NCBI RefSeq assembly: GCF_000485595.1
Contig: NW_014577114.1
Span: 338,435-377,510, forward strand
Direction of reading: 5' to 3'
Length of the DNA: 39,076 bases
Source: Priapulus caudatus
Taxonomy: Eukaryota; Priapulida; Priapulimorpha; Priapulimorphida; Priapulidae
Positions 10,699 through 22,531 of the stretch are shown piece by piece; the stretch's first letter is position 1; the number at the start of each line of letters is the position of its first letter. The position numbers and the translations under genes are program-made. The notes under the pieces were generated by a model. That model worked only from the letters and a program-made list of their open reading frames with translations, did not search any database and was not told the origin of the DNA.

Positions 10699-13600
10699 CT
10701 GTAAAAATACACTTACAATTGTAAAATTGTAATTGCGTCAAAAACGCGGTTGCATTTTCACATCTATCTTCCTCTTGGTAGTATACATGATATAGAGAGG
10801 ACGATGACTCGAAACACGAATACTCGTGCATATTTCCATGCATATTCAACGCGCAGTGATAACAGCTAGAACGCTCGCGCGTGGTTCACGGTCGCGTAGA
10901 ATGTTACCTTCTGCAGTAGAAGTTTCAGGTGGTGCCTTCTCCTCTTCGTTGGGCCGTGGGTTGTCATCTTGATGCGGGTCATCCCGTGTTTGCAGAATGC
11001 TTTCAGGGGATGCTGCTTTCTGCTCGCCACTAAGCACTGTCGTCGATTGTTTGGTCGTGACTATTGGTGCCATACACTTGTTATAGCGTGATGGTGACGC
11101 ACCCACGCTCTGGAAGGAAACAGTAATGGTAGTAGTCAACCCCTAATGATAACAATAACTAAACAACGTTATACATGTACTTGGCAAAAATAACCGCGTG
11201 TTGCATTACTACATATACGTTAATATCATTAAACGAGCAGTATGCTTTAAAATGCGCTGGTCGTAAAAGCATCAGTAGGAAATATATGGAGATTAATCAG
11301 CGATGGCTATTTGAATTAAGGTAGTTAACTAACGGGCTATTGGTTTGGAATGAATAAGTATGCGACTTCATTGGCTAATACTTCTACAGACTACGTCACT
11401 ACCGCCCCCATAAGTGCCTCATAGCCACCTGGTTAGAGACTTGGGATGCCTCGCTCTTATGACTGTTACGGTATCGCTGCAACCGCCGAACTAGCAACGT
11501 GTAAACTGCCAGTGCTCCCGAGTTCGCCTGATTGTTTACAACATGGCTGACGACTTCTTTAACATCGAATGACATGTTTTCGTCCATGTGCTTGATAACG
11601 CTGAAGTTCAAATCCTCGGTTTTGACTTTGTTTGGGAATGGCGCCGCCTTCAGTGGTTGATTAAATGCTGAAATAATAAGAGCTATTATTCTGAATGCTC
11701 GAACAGGTCACTAACAGGTACTATTTTATCACATGTGCAGTTCCAGAAGGGGCTTGTTATCTTCAGAATAAAAAAACATAGAAAGAATCCATGGGATTTA
11801 GCCTTCCTCTATTTATAATAATTTGGACCGGCAATTTTAGAATTAGAGGATTAGACAATTAGAGAATACTAGTCTCACCGTGTTGTTGATATCAGTAACT
11901 TATATATATATCACCAGAAGATAGACCTATTTGCCTATTAACAAGATATGATTTACTTTTTTTACTCCCGGCCACCAGCCCCCGTGAACTTATTGCCAGT
12001 AACCTTACAATGTACTCCTGGAAGAAGCAAAGCACGAAAACGTCTTTGATGGATGGATGGATGGATGGATGGATGGGTGGATGGATGGATGGATGGATGG
12101 ATGGATGGATGGATGGATGGATGGATGGATGGATGGATGGATGGATGGATGGATGGGTGGGTGGATGGATGGATGGCATGATAGATGGATGCGTTGATGA
12201 ATAGATGAATGGATGGATGAACAGACGTTTGAGCGGACAGGCAGATAAACAAACAGACGGGCGGGGTGGGCATATACAGACGGATGGACGGATATGCAGA
12301 CGGATGGACGGATATACAGATGGATATACGGACGTATGGACGGATACTATTTAGACGGATATACGGACGTATGGACGGATAGACGGATATACGGACGTAT
12401 ATGGACGGATAGACGGATATACGAACGGAGGGACGCACGGATATACGGACGGATGGATGGATATACGGATATACGAACGGATGGACGCACGGATATACGG
12501 ACGGGGAGAAGCACGGACGGCCGCACGGACATGTGGGCGGACAGGCATACGCAGAAATAGCCGGCTGGACGGTCATTCATTCATACATATGATACACACG
12601 CACGCACGCACGTAAGCATCCATGCAGGCAGGCATGCAGGCAGAAAGATAAAAATGTGGACATACTTTCATTAATCCACTTGTGTCGCATGGCATCGGAG
12701 AGACTGATTCTTTCCGCGGGCTCTGGTGTCAATAGTTTTAATAGTAAGGCTCTGCCACCTGAAATGACCGCGTAAACAAAGCTATATAATCGTAAAAATA
12801 TTACATTCGCCGAGAATTCTCATTCTCCTATTGTTAACTGTTTCGGCGTATGTAATATTTTTACGATTTTATTTTACGATTTAAACGTAAATGACCAATT
12901 ATATCCGTGCTCAGTATAACCGAAAAATCAGGGTGAAGCTGAGAAGCTCACACTACATATTTATATTTATATACATATTATATTATATATATACGCCCAC
13001 TAGCAAGTTATGGTTTGGTGTTACACTCGTGTGGGTAATCAATAGCTTTCACCACCAGTGATAGGAACAGAAAGACGGCATGTTTGTTCCAAAAATAACA
13101 GACGTAGCTCCAGCATCAGAAGCAGTGACATAACCTGGTGGGTGTAGCATCGGTTGGTGGAACCATGTATTCCAGAATCCTGCTTGTGCAGAAAGGAAAT
13201 TGTCTGCACAAAATTGTGTTTCTGTTGGGCCAGGGAACTCTGATGCTCGAACAATGAGCAGCCCACAAAACCATAGATACTGGGAATGCGGATAGCGATG
13301 AAGATACTTTTGATGACGATTAAATCTGATTGGTATAATTTATAATGGATAAAATACGTGTAAAATACTATATGGACGACACCCCAGTTTCAAATTATTA
13401 AAGTATACTAAAATGGGAAGTTAGCAGTACGTATATTTTCAGTTAAAATTTAAAAACACCACTTTAATCAACTTTCAGAACTTTAAACAAAGTCCTACCG
13501 CTAAGCCTCGAATTAGATGAAAAAAACTTTAGAATTGTAAAAAAAAAATTCAGACAAAGAAATGCCTGAAGCACAAGAAAAACAACGGTCCAGTAATTTA

Positions 13601-13713
13601 AAAAAGGACAGAATGACATAAGCCCCCCTACTATACTGCAATATATGCTAAGTAATTTTTACGTAAAGTTAAATTACCCTTTATTGCATGATTTTTTATT
13701 CCATACCCCCCCC

Positions 13714-13779
<66 letters not shown>

Positions 13780-16700
13780 TCATTGATTTGTTAATTGGTT
13801 GATTCATTCGTTCATTCATTCATTCACGAGTATACTGCACTTACATACGCTCTGTAATTGTAGATGCGTAGATGATTATATAGTCAGGTAAATTTATATC
13901 ACCTAACCAGAACCCTTGGCAATTTTACTTTCAAAACATTTTCCTATCGCTATCCACGAATCAGCTTTTTTCGGTATCTGTCATCAACAGAGCCTATAGG
14001 GGGGCCTACCTGCTATATTAATCCGGTCACCACAACGTATCACATAACTTTTCATTTAACTATACCTTCTTGCTTGAACTCACCCACTCAGGGACTATAT
14101 CCACTTGCCGATAATTTCTATATAAACTAGCCATCAAGTTGGGTAAATACCGTAATATCGCGCGTGCTAGCTGGCATCTAAAATGTTGTAATGCATGGCG
14201 ATCATCATCAGTATGTGGGATAAAGAAACCTGTTAATTCGCATAGTATGAAAGCAGACTCGCGTACTCTGGCTGAGGTGATGTGGGATTGCGTTCATCTC
14301 CTTGTTCACCATCTTTGCATGAAGCGTCTTAATGTTGAAAGGGCTAACGGTGAAGGGCAGGTTTCCTGTCAGCATCGCGTACATGTTCACCCCTCTGCAA
14401 ACATGCAATAACCGCGTTACAATTCCTGTAATAAATGTTATTATAGTTATGCTATCATTACCGGGAATAAATAGAAACAAAATATTTGTTTTTATTTACT
14501 TTTGATACAATTAATAGTAGAGGTAGTGGTGGAGTAGAAGGAGGCGGCGACGGCGACGGCGGGAGTGGTGGTGGTGGTGGTGCAGACTCATTACCTTGTA
14601 CTTCGTACATGTAACGAATTGTAACGGAGTTGACTGTAACGGAGTTGATGATTTTAACTTGTTTTAGCCCGTGCACCCACCAGGGTACCATGTAGAATTG
14701 AAACGATGCAACCGGCAGTTAGATGCGATATCATATGACTACTAGGCACTTGAATTTAATTTAATTTTTTTTTTTAGGGTTAGGGTTAGGGTTTAGGTTA
14801 GGTTTAGCGTTTAGGTTAGGTTAGGGTTAGGGTTAGGGTTTTTTTTTTTTTAAGTGCCTAGTAGTCATATCCTAAGTGCCTAGTAGTCATATAATATCGC
14901 ATCTAACTGCCGGGTGCTGAAACGATCGTGACTTTTAAACGGGAATATAATGCTTTCATTATCTCACTCATTTTTATTTGTTTCTATGGTTACTTATTTA
15001 TCAAAGGTGTAACACAGGTGATCGGGGAATAAAGCTAATAAACTTTTGTTTTCAACTTTTTTCCACATAAAGTTCCAAATTTCAGTTGTCCATTATTTCT
15101 CCATTTTGAAAAGAACTTTTATGAAACCATAGATGAAACAAAGCATCTGATTGGTTGCTTCTTTAGTTCCAATTGATAGCAACGATGGCAGCATTATACA
15201 GTTGTAACGGAGTTGACGGAAATTCAGGACAAAGCTATTTTGGGCCACTGAGGGAAAGGTATGGATTCCAAATGCCTGAAACCTTTACAAAATATACTTC
15301 AAATATTCCTCATGGCAGCAAAATGTAAATTGAGCCAAATAATTACTAATAAATGTGAGAAAAACTGAATAGTTCTCAGGATACCCTTGAATAGGACATG
15401 CATAATTGATGGCCCTCTGAATTTGGATTGTGAATATATTGCCCACAATGAGAACCAGACCATTTCTTGTGTTGTTGACTTCTTAACTGGAACTCATTAT
15501 AATCAATGGTCACTGAGTAACTGACAAGATAATGAATCACGATGCTACTGTAGTGCTCGGGCAATACTTTTCCCCCTAGTTGGAGAATCACCCAATTAAC
15601 AGTAACAGACGCAGATCGCTGCTGGCGATGCGTGCTATTTATAAAACTGGCATGTGTATCGACGTACTGCGAATGTGCGAAGTCAACATCTGTGTATGAC
15701 GTATATATAAAGGGTAGAAATACTCTTGGGTTAATGCATGGTTTTAGGTTAAATTTGCTTTAAGTTATGAGACATGGAATGATAATAATAATTGTGGTAA
15801 AAACTTTACTTGAAATTAAATTGTGAACTATTTTTCTTAGAAAAATGATTGCAATATCGAATTTCACTATTCACTATACGTTTCAGTTATAATACCAGTC
15901 TCGTAGGAAAGGGGGTGCGACGGGTGCGCCCCCCCCCCCACAGGCTGCGGAGGTCCACTTTTTTGCGGAAATTTGAAAAATGTCCACGTTTTGAGGTTCG
16001 CTTTTGGCTGCCTGTTTTCATATCATACTTCCTTTAAAACGCGCGGAATGCAGTCTTAGACAACCTAATTTTCAAAATTTCCCGGGGGGGGGCATGCCCC
16101 CGGACCCCCCTAGAGACTGGCGCCTCCGGCGCTCGTTAGGTCCGTATACTCGTTGGATCGCACCCTCCCGTAAAAAAACCTGCCTACGGGCCTGAATACG
16201 TATCTATCTCAAGCAAAACGTCTTATGGTTAGTTACTTATCATAGATTATTACATCTTTGTGATTAGCGCCCGGTCTGAAAAGCGCCAAATAAACATTCA
16301 TGTGCGCAACATCGTCAGCTGGCACCAGAGTCGTACATTATCAAGAAAACGCCAACGATTTTGGTGAAGTTTAATAAGACGTGCATGTCTGATAACATGA
16401 ACGAAACTTAGATTTGAGGGTGTATGTACATACCATTGATTGTGCACTAAGTATCCCAATTTAATTTCAAATCATGTATTTGTTCTCTATAATTATATAC
16501 CCCTACAGACTCGCGCATCCGCATGCTTAATTTAGCTGTGTGCCTATTCAAGTCTGTTGAAACAACCTGCCATATGTGTTGATTAAATTTGCAGGGTCAT
16601 GTATCTACGGCAGGTGTTGCAAATACGCAATAAAGGTGATGTAAAATATTCACGACTCTCAGCGTAATAAAAGCTCTCCTTAATTACGCGGGACACATTT

Positions 16701-17291
16701 AGTTTATAATAATCAGATGGTTTTTATGTTGGCCACAATACTAAATGTCGTTAATTATGCACAGTAAACTCACAATGCACTCTTGGCTTTTTTTCTAGGA
16801 TTTGCGTGATTTCTGACCTACGATTTTACTTTTACCCCAATTATTCATAACGGCCATCTTGTCATTTCAGTTATATAAGGATTAATTACGAGAATATATA
16901 GAATATTTATATACACATTATTATATGTTATATATTTTATAATATTAGGTAATTGACCGTATTAAGGGCCCTTCATTGATTTAATGAAATGTGAGTTTGA
17001 ATAAAGTCGGTCCATGACTGGTGCTGGAACAGATGTTACCACGCGGCATGTACTTACATCGATACAACGATATATTTGTCCAACAGAGAGTAATGTGTGT
17101 CCTGGCCCTCTTGAACACACTACTATAAGTCTATCTATGTCATTTCTATGGTTCGATCGTACGCGAACGTGTGCGCGTCTACGCGTCGGTCTGTGTGCTT
17201 TCGCAAGCGTGATCCAGAATGCTGCGCTGTGTGAGCGTGAGTGGATTCGCGCGTATACGTGCATAAATCTCGGACGCGCAGGGAGTTCGCA

Positions 17292-17358
<67 letters not shown>

Positions 17359-17465
17359 TGAATGCGTGAATGCATACGTACGGCGTACATTAACTAACTC
17401 GCTGCCCGTCGTAAACAAACATTAAATCGCCACGATGGAAATGTCACGCATGTCGATTCTCCGTA

Positions 17466-17516
<51 letters not shown>

Positions 17517-18665
17517 AGTGGTAATTGTATTCGATGCTATTCTATCAATAGCCAATATTACCTAGAGCTAATAATAAATAAGGTATTATTAGCTCTATTC
17601 GATTAATTAATAATGCTGCATTGACTGCACAGGGGCAAACTGGAAGTATATGTTCGCAGTGCAAAATCAGTCACTTACATGCTCCATACGTCGACCTTGG
17701 TACCGTACTTTCTATGACCCAGCAGCTCAGGTGCGGCGTAGGCAGGGCTGCCGCACTGTGTGATGCAGAACTCCTGCACTATCGTTTGCCCGTCCTCGCC
17801 CGTCGACACCTTCAGTGTGTTGCTCAGTCCGAAATCTAGAATCGTCCATGATAGCGCGACACAAGCGTTAAAGGGAATAGGATTGCCATAATTATGACAT
17901 GCTAGATGCATTGTCTTTACTCGTCCTTACGACTGGGGAAAATTGATTAGTTAGCCAGTGTCGGCTTGAATATTTGAAAGAATATACGATCGTGATCACC
18001 GAATGCTATACATACGTCTCAGTGTATTCGTAGCCCATCACGAATACATGCGATATGTACGCCAATAGTTGGGTGTTTCCTAAGGTAGAACCCTACCCTT
18101 ATATACTTCTATATAGCTCAATTCGTGTTAAAGTTATTATTTTAGCACTGTCATATCTACAATATTAGCCAGCATCACGTGTCTGTGTTAGCCGTGTTGC
18201 ATCGCGATTACAACCACTTACCAATGATTTTTATGTCCCTGTTTTCATCCAGAAGCAAGTTCTCCACTTTTAGGTCTCTAAACAAAAAAGAATCATATAT
18301 AGCGTGTGAGTAGAGCGTCCGCGATGTAATTGTACCGCGAGGTGAAGCCTTTTTTCGCGAAAACGTGAACACTTAAGGATTAAGCCGGCCGCGTGGACAG
18401 CGTGGTTAGCTGTGTATGCGCGATGCAGAACGGGATTCTTTGTACAGCTACTTGTGCAGAACATAACATCAGTAATATTGTATGCGCTAGATAGATAGAG
18501 GAGGAAGGACCTGCATAGACACAGTAGTGCGTGAATGTAACTGTGTAGTGCGACCAAAATATATCACAATTTGAAAGCACAACTCTCAAATTTGATTGTA
18601 TTGTATGTTATTGTTTCATTTTATTTTGATAAAATCTGCTATCAAAATTCACAAAATATCCCCTA

Positions 18666-18708
<43 letters not shown>

Positions 18709-19010
18709 ATATATTTGATTCTTTTTAGCAAGTTACTTTGCCTTGCCTAGGCGATTATTGATATAATATCCACAAAACACCGGAAGATAATTTTATCCAG
18801 TAGGAAAACGTCATTGACGGACGAAATGACACTAATCGATATTAATACACGCGAAGTTGCCTCAATTTGGCCAAGAATCAGCAATACGTATTATTGGCAG
18901 TATTTTACACATAAACGTGCGTACCTGCTCTACAAAAACCAGCCGATCTGATCATCGTTACTTATATACGTACACACGTACGCACGCACGCACGCACGCA
19001 CACACACGCA

Positions 19011-19042
<32 letters not shown>

Positions 19043-19078
19043 CCACATACGCACATACATACATACATGTTTTATGTT

Positions 19079-19120
<42 letters not shown>

Positions 19121-21027
19121 CTGCCTAGTATGTTACCTGTGTATAATGCCATGGCGGTGCAAATGATCAACTGCGCTGATCATCTGGCGGATAAAGTGAC
19201 GCACCTCTTGCTCTTCCAGCTTCTTATTTTTGCATATATAGTCCATCATGTTGCCCCCTGCATATAGTATTTACAAAACATTAGAGTGTGCACCATACTG
19301 ACGATGTGTTTATTTTATGCCTTCTATGTATATATGTCCATATTTTTACCATTATAGTTTTTGGTATACTATATCACGGCTGCCCGTATACCTGTGCACA
19401 TATCGGTTACGAGGTAGTAGCTGTTTTCGGTTTCCATAACTTCATAGATCTGTATAATGTTGGGATGGCGAGCTAACTGCAATAGCTTCCCTTCTCTGCG
19501 CAGATTTCTAGTCACATAAGCATCCTCATTTGCTTTCTTTTTGCTGACGACTTTCACGGCCACCTATATAGGTAAAAAGTGTTTGACATTTTCCTCAAAA
19601 ATGCTTTCACGTGTTCTTTAATTTCGGTTTATTCTCATTGTGATGATAATTCATCGAGAAGCTCTAGTTTTTCGGAATTTCTTGCAATAGTTCAAGTGCT
19701 ATTGATTTCATAGGTAAGAAGAGATACATGCTCCCTTTATTACCATATATACTGATCGAGCTAGCACGACTAATCCAGAGTCTTACAACCGACGCACGAC
19801 ATGTATAGTGCTTATATTAGCTGAATAATATTATCTGTAGTTGACAGTGTATGTATTTACGCACCTGCTGGAAAACGTGGTAGGTTCACACCTTTTTATC
19901 AGTGAGGATATAATTTTCAATAAATGTTTTTACACCTAGCTCTTCACGAAGAAAAATACTTCACACTAGTTAAAACGTTAGTCATGATCTCTGTGAACAT
20001 TACATAATCTAAAAATAATTCTTTCTAAAATGCTCTCACAATGCCATGCTAAATTCTTTTATGACAAAAGGAAAAATCATTATCTGACACATCGATGACG
20101 TAAGCACATAGTTGTTCATAGAGCGACACCTTCATTTAACAATCAAACAAACAACAAATCGCCTTAAATATATACCACCGCCCCTCCATATAGACTATCG
20201 ATGAACTAGAAAGGCTGTAGTTTGTCAAACGTATCCGTAGGCCTAAACATTATTCGAAAATTATTTTCGGGGTTCAAAAACGAAGCCGATGGAATTCGTT
20301 GATTCAATTTCAATGTAGGAAACGCCTATTCATTCATAATATACATTCATAAGGTACGGCGGCACTGACTGCTTCTGAGAGTTTTCCGCGTTGTGATAAA
20401 ATGTCCGGTAAATGCAGTATAGTAACTCAGAGCGCAAAGAATGAAACATTGGTGTTTCACTTTTTTGTTACCACTGATCGAGCAGCATTTACTGAGTAGG
20501 GTCTGGTGTTGCTGCGAACTCGCAAGGTTGTGCTTACATTAAAATGCTACTACCTGAACACATTTATTATACTCATATACCACATTTCAATAAGTTGTTG
20601 CTACCAAAATCTTTCTTTTCGAATGTTCCCACATTTTAATTTAAATAACATGACAAACCAGACGCTGCAACGCGTACCAGTCCCTGCGATAACATTCATC
20701 ACTATTTCAAACCTAATTATTTGATAACACTACAAAGACTACTCATAGTGGTATTGTGACACACACACGTATGTACAACTAAACAAGATATGTAAACCCA
20801 CATATATACGCTTGACTCACTTGGTACGGTGGGAATTATCAACTCACCTTCTCTCCGGTAAGAGTGTGAAGCGCTTCTTTCACCTTGGCAAAGGAACCCT
20901 TGCCAATAGTCCGTCCTAACATGTAACAGCCCACGCGCTTGCTGTGCGGGAACCCCGAAAGCAGCTCTGGTTCCACATCGGTCACTTGCAAGGGAAGGCA
21001 AACAGTACTACCGGTCGTTGTCATCAT
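9650..21027 (-). CDS. HUNK: HUNK-family Ser/Thr kinase, complete, ten exons
   Basis: This is a SNF1/AMPK-related Ser/Thr kinase most like HUNK (hormonally up-regulated Neu-associated kinase). The exons on - are 21027-20848, 19563-19392, 19257-19137, 18277-18222, 17835-17679, 14394-14267, 12758-12666, 11667-11429, 11109-10908 and 10698-9650. All phases join, giving 2397 nt and 798 residues. The start ATG (a second ATG follows it) is preceded by in-frame TGA at 21033-21031. The kinase domain spans about residues 34-302: P-loop GKGSFAKV at 42-49, catalytic VAVK Lys64, HRDLKVEN at 157-164, DFG at 177-179, T-loop Thr202 before [10 protein letters not shown], and APE at 211-213. Residues 303-382 match the HUNK-specific region after the kinase domain (TFNQPLK, then a conserved helical stretch). 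The 416-residue tail is basic, rich in Asn, Lys and Thr, and unrecognised. DFG to APE is about ten residues longer than in AMPK. All catalytic residues are present. Orthology to HUNK is firm by motif; the substrate is unknown. Confidence 0.92.
10908..11109 (-). CDS. HUNK: HUNK exon 9, polar linker
   Basis: It starts after TTTCCTTCCAG and ends GAAG|GTAACA. Phase 0 on entry, phase 1 on exit. It encodes 67 residues rich in Ser, Pro, Glu and Asp, with no recognised motif. It is placed by splice signals and frame continuity. Confidence 0.78.
11429..11667 (-). CDS. HUNK: HUNK exon 8, HUNK-specific region
   Basis: It starts after TTATTTCAG and ends AACCAG|GTGGC. It encodes [25 protein letters not shown] and a [12 protein letters not shown] segment, which resemble the conserved block just C-terminal of the kinase domain in HUNK proteins. 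Confidence 0.88.
11892..12045. other. HUNK intron 7, short AT stretch
   Basis: Intron DNA with a TATATATATA run near 11901. No exon is seen. Confidence 0.4.
12046..12200. repeat. (GGAT)n tetranucleotide array
   Basis: A nearly perfect GGAT array with three GGGT variants, in the HUNK intron between exons 7 and 8. It grades rightwards into GATGAAT- and GATGAAC-type units. Confidence 0.95.
12230..12560. repeat. Degenerate GGACGGATATAC minisatellite
   Basis: Units of GGACGGATATAC and GGACGTATGGACGGATAG recur with variable spacing of about 8-20 bp. It directly follows the GGAT array and probably derives from it. It keeps several long frames open that are not genes. Confidence 0.85.
12666..12758 (-). 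CDS. HUNK: HUNK exon 7, end of kinase domain
   Basis: A 93 nt exon after CATTTCAG, ending GAAA|GTATGT. It encodes [19 protein letters not shown] then MRHKWINE, the last two helices of the catalytic domain. It is short and was found by phase and motif. Confidence 0.9.
12788..12868. repeat. 81 bp hairpin element in HUNK intron
   Basis: The 26 bp arms start AATCGTAAAAATATTACAT and end with CGCCGA, with a single mismatch, around a loop of about 29 bp. It lies 30 bp upstream (on -) of the exon 7 acceptor, so the transcript could fold next to the branch point. It is probably a small MITE. Confidence 0.85.
13717..13773. repeat. (CT)n microsatellite
   Basis: A perfect CT run of about 57 bp, preceded by a C homopolymer at 13706-13715, in the HUNK intron between exons 6 and 7. 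Confidence 0.97.
14267..14394 (-). CDS. HUNK: HUNK exon 6, [10 protein letters not shown]
   Basis: It starts after TGTTTGCAG and ends CAGA|GTACGC. It encodes [16 protein letters not shown] and [11 protein letters not shown], typical of HUNK subdomain IX-X. It lies 3.3 kb from exon 5 across an intron that holds a GT array, a TA array and a TTAGGG-cored element. Confidence 0.93.
14708..14917. mobile_element. Inverted-repeat element with TTAGGG core and 9 bp TSD
   Basis: The termini read GCA(A/C)CCGGCAGTTAGATGCG on both strands and the arms continue through TCATATGACTACTAGGCACTT, about 48 bp with two mismatches. The right arm carries an internal duplication of its inner 22 bp. The core (14774-14841) is TTAGGG with TTTAGG variants between T-rich flanks. 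The 9-mer TGAAACGAT occurs immediately outside both ends (14699-14707 and 14918-14926), which fits a 9 bp target duplication as made by Mutator-like transposases. There is no coding capacity. It lies in HUNK intron 5. Confidence 0.8.
15909..16193 (-). mobile_element. GGCCCGTAG-type G-rich repeat element
   Basis: Read on -, it starts CAGGCCCGTAGGCAGG, followed by an ACGGGAGGGTGCG block, a GCGCCGGAGGCGC palindrome, a G-tract next to TCCGGGGGCATG, and ends near a second G-tract at 15929-15940. A related element lies at about 27018-27290. Such elements are common in marine invertebrate genomes. The exact left boundary is uncertain. Confidence 0.6.
17294..17357. repeat. (GT)n microsatellite
   Basis: A perfect GT run of about 64 bp in HUNK intron 5. 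Confidence 0.97.
17467..17513. repeat. (TA)n microsatellite
   Basis: A perfect TA run of about 47 bp in HUNK intron 5. Confidence 0.97.
17679..17835 (-). CDS. HUNK: HUNK exon 5, DFG to APE
   Basis: It starts after GATTCTAG and ends GAGCAT|GTAAGT. It encodes DFGLSN, an extended activation segment with an Asp-Gly-Gln linker, [15 protein letters not shown] and VDVWS. Confidence 0.95.
18222..18277 (-). CDS. HUNK: HUNK exon 4, [11 protein letters not shown]
   Basis: A 56 nt exon after TTGTTTAG, ending ATTG|GTAAG. It encodes [19 protein letters not shown], and the DFG Asp is split at its end. It is too short to be found by ORF length; the phase and motif identify it. Confidence 0.92.
18669..18715. 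repeat. (TA)n microsatellite
   Basis: A TA run with one ACATGTA interruption, in HUNK intron 3. Confidence 0.95.
18968..19120. repeat. Compound ACGC / CA / TA microsatellite
   Basis: ACGC and ACAC units (18968-19042), CATA units, then a TA run (19083-19119), directly 3' (on -) of HUNK exon 3. Confidence 0.93.
19137..19257 (-). CDS. HUNK: HUNK exon 3, helix E and start of catalytic loop
   Basis: It starts after ATATGCAG and ends CACAG|GTAAC. It encodes GGNMMDYI through HLHRHGIIH, with Arg158 of the HRD motif split across the next junction. Confidence 0.92.
19392..19563 (-). CDS. HUNK: HUNK exon 2, catalytic Lys
   Basis: The acceptor is CTATATAG and the donor is CACAG|GTATAC. It begins VAVKVV with the catalytic Lys64 and contains NLRREGK and the HPNIIQ...ETENSYYLV block typical of HUNK. 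Confidence 0.92.
19564..20847 (-). other. HUNK intron 1
   Basis: A 1.3 kb intron, GTGAGT to CTATATAG on -. AT-rich, no recognised element. Confidence 0.8.
20848..21027 (-). CDS. HUNK: HUNK exon 1 (coding), P-loop
   Basis: It starts ATGATG after an in-frame TGA and ends GAGAAG|GTGAGT. It encodes 60 residues with the [17 protein letters not shown] nucleotide-binding segment. A putative 5' UTR may reach an acceptor near 21255 (TTTTTATTGCAG on -). Confidence 0.9.
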
Positions 21028-21254
21028 GTTTCACGTTTAGGAAGTGCAAGAACTCACTGCATTAATATACGGCGATTCTTTACGTCGTTCACTCATTGAA
21101 CATGCGTCGACGATGCATATCCAAAGATGAAGATAGAAATCAGAAGAAGAATCCAGATCCTTACTACGCGTTATGTGCCTGCCGTGCGTCACAGACAAAC
21201 TGGGTAAATGTTTACTCGTGAAAATCCGTAAATCACCCCTTATGTTGGTCATGC
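21028..21254 (-). promoter_or_regulatory. HUNK: Possible HUNK 5' UTR segment
   Basis: On -, a good acceptor (TGTTTTTATTGCAG) ends at about 21255, and no coding start in the HUNK frame precedes 21027. The segment between could be 5' UTR of the first coding exon, with further non-coding exons upstream. Short upstream ATGs occur in it. This is an inference from the splice signal only. Confidence 0.35.
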
Positions 21255-22034
21255 GTCTGCAATAAAAACACCAAAACGCCACATTAACTCGTGTCTAATA
21301 TGTGCGACACGTAAGTATATCCAGCAATAGCAAACTCGATTTCATGGCCCTCCGATTTCCTCTAACTGCGGTAGTTGCATACGTGCATAATGCGTGTGTG
21401 CCTATGGTGTGCAAACTGTGCATGCTCATGAATGATAATACGGTAATTGGCGCATATATGATTGCAATAAGAGAGCTCGTAACAGCGCCATTACATGCGC
21501 GTACTTCACTGCGGATATATAAGTCCAACGCACCTGTATTATCGTAACTGGCGATCTGTATCTCAGCAAGGATGACAGTGCAGTGAGTAAATGCCACAAC
21601 AACGTACTACTTTATACTACTAATCGTCGTTCACGCGTGCCTTCCTATGCGGCTTGTACCGCCGGTGGGTCAGCGTTCCGCTGACTGACTTTTGTAGAAA
21701 CTCCTTCTTCCTCGAATCTTCCGTACCAGATCCAGTTCTCCGAGTGTGCCAACACACCGCTCATGCTCGCCTCCTACATTCTCATCTTGCTCACGTCCAT
21801 ATACATTGATCGTAAGGGTGTAGGACAAAACCTCGGCCCACAGCAGGGTAGTTAGGCACTTATAGTCGACGTATAGGTGGGAGGATGAACCCAAATGCTT
21901 ATGATAAGATAGGCGAGTCCTCATAGTTACACCAGGGTATCATAAGCGCATACGATATGGCAGGATAGGAGAGACCCAACGGGTTCATAAAGCTCGGATG
22001 AAAGACTACACCACGGTGGTATAAACAACACGTT

Positions 22035-22095
22035 TATACCAGTACGAAACCCCTATTATATACCAGTACGAAACCCCTATTATATACCAGTGCGT
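22035..22095. repeat. 24 bp tandem repeat, about 2.5 copies
   Basis: The unit TACCAGTACGAAACCCCTAT plus TATA starts at 22037 and 22061, and a partial copy starts at 22085. Confidence 0.9.
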
Positions 22096-22531
22096 GTCAG
22101 ACTCGGTCCATGGTTATACCATAGGAGAAGCTAGCATATTCTTTGCTAGGACAATGGGATAAAAGGAACCCCGCGGACTTACTAGGGTAAGATGACTCAA
22201 TGGTGTTCCAGGGTAAACGAAATTCCACGGTCGCAACCCGGTCTGGACATGACGCAGCTGCGCCTGGCTTAAAATATAATCGCATTGAACGTCATTTTGG
22301 GAAATTTATGTGCTGCCAAGTTCATTTTATTGACACCGTATTAACATATATATTGATTAAATCATACAACAGATTAACGTATTCGTGGGAGTTTGATGTA
22401 TAATAAATTTCTCTACCTGTTTCTGAATAATCATGCATGGCTAATATAGCCAATCTAATTGGGGTTGCTCTTGCTGTAAGCACAGATACGTGTATATTTG
22501 GTAACTCATCACATTAAATTTGTTTTTAAAA

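Noticed and set aside
11962-12576. 204-codon frame on - rich in Ile, His, Pro and Ser
   Set aside because: It is the translation of the GGAT and GGACGGATATAC arrays in a HUNK intron.
14774-14841. TTAGGG tract as a true chromosome end or fusion point
   Set aside because: The tract is short, degenerate, enclosed by inverted arms and lies in the middle of a gene.
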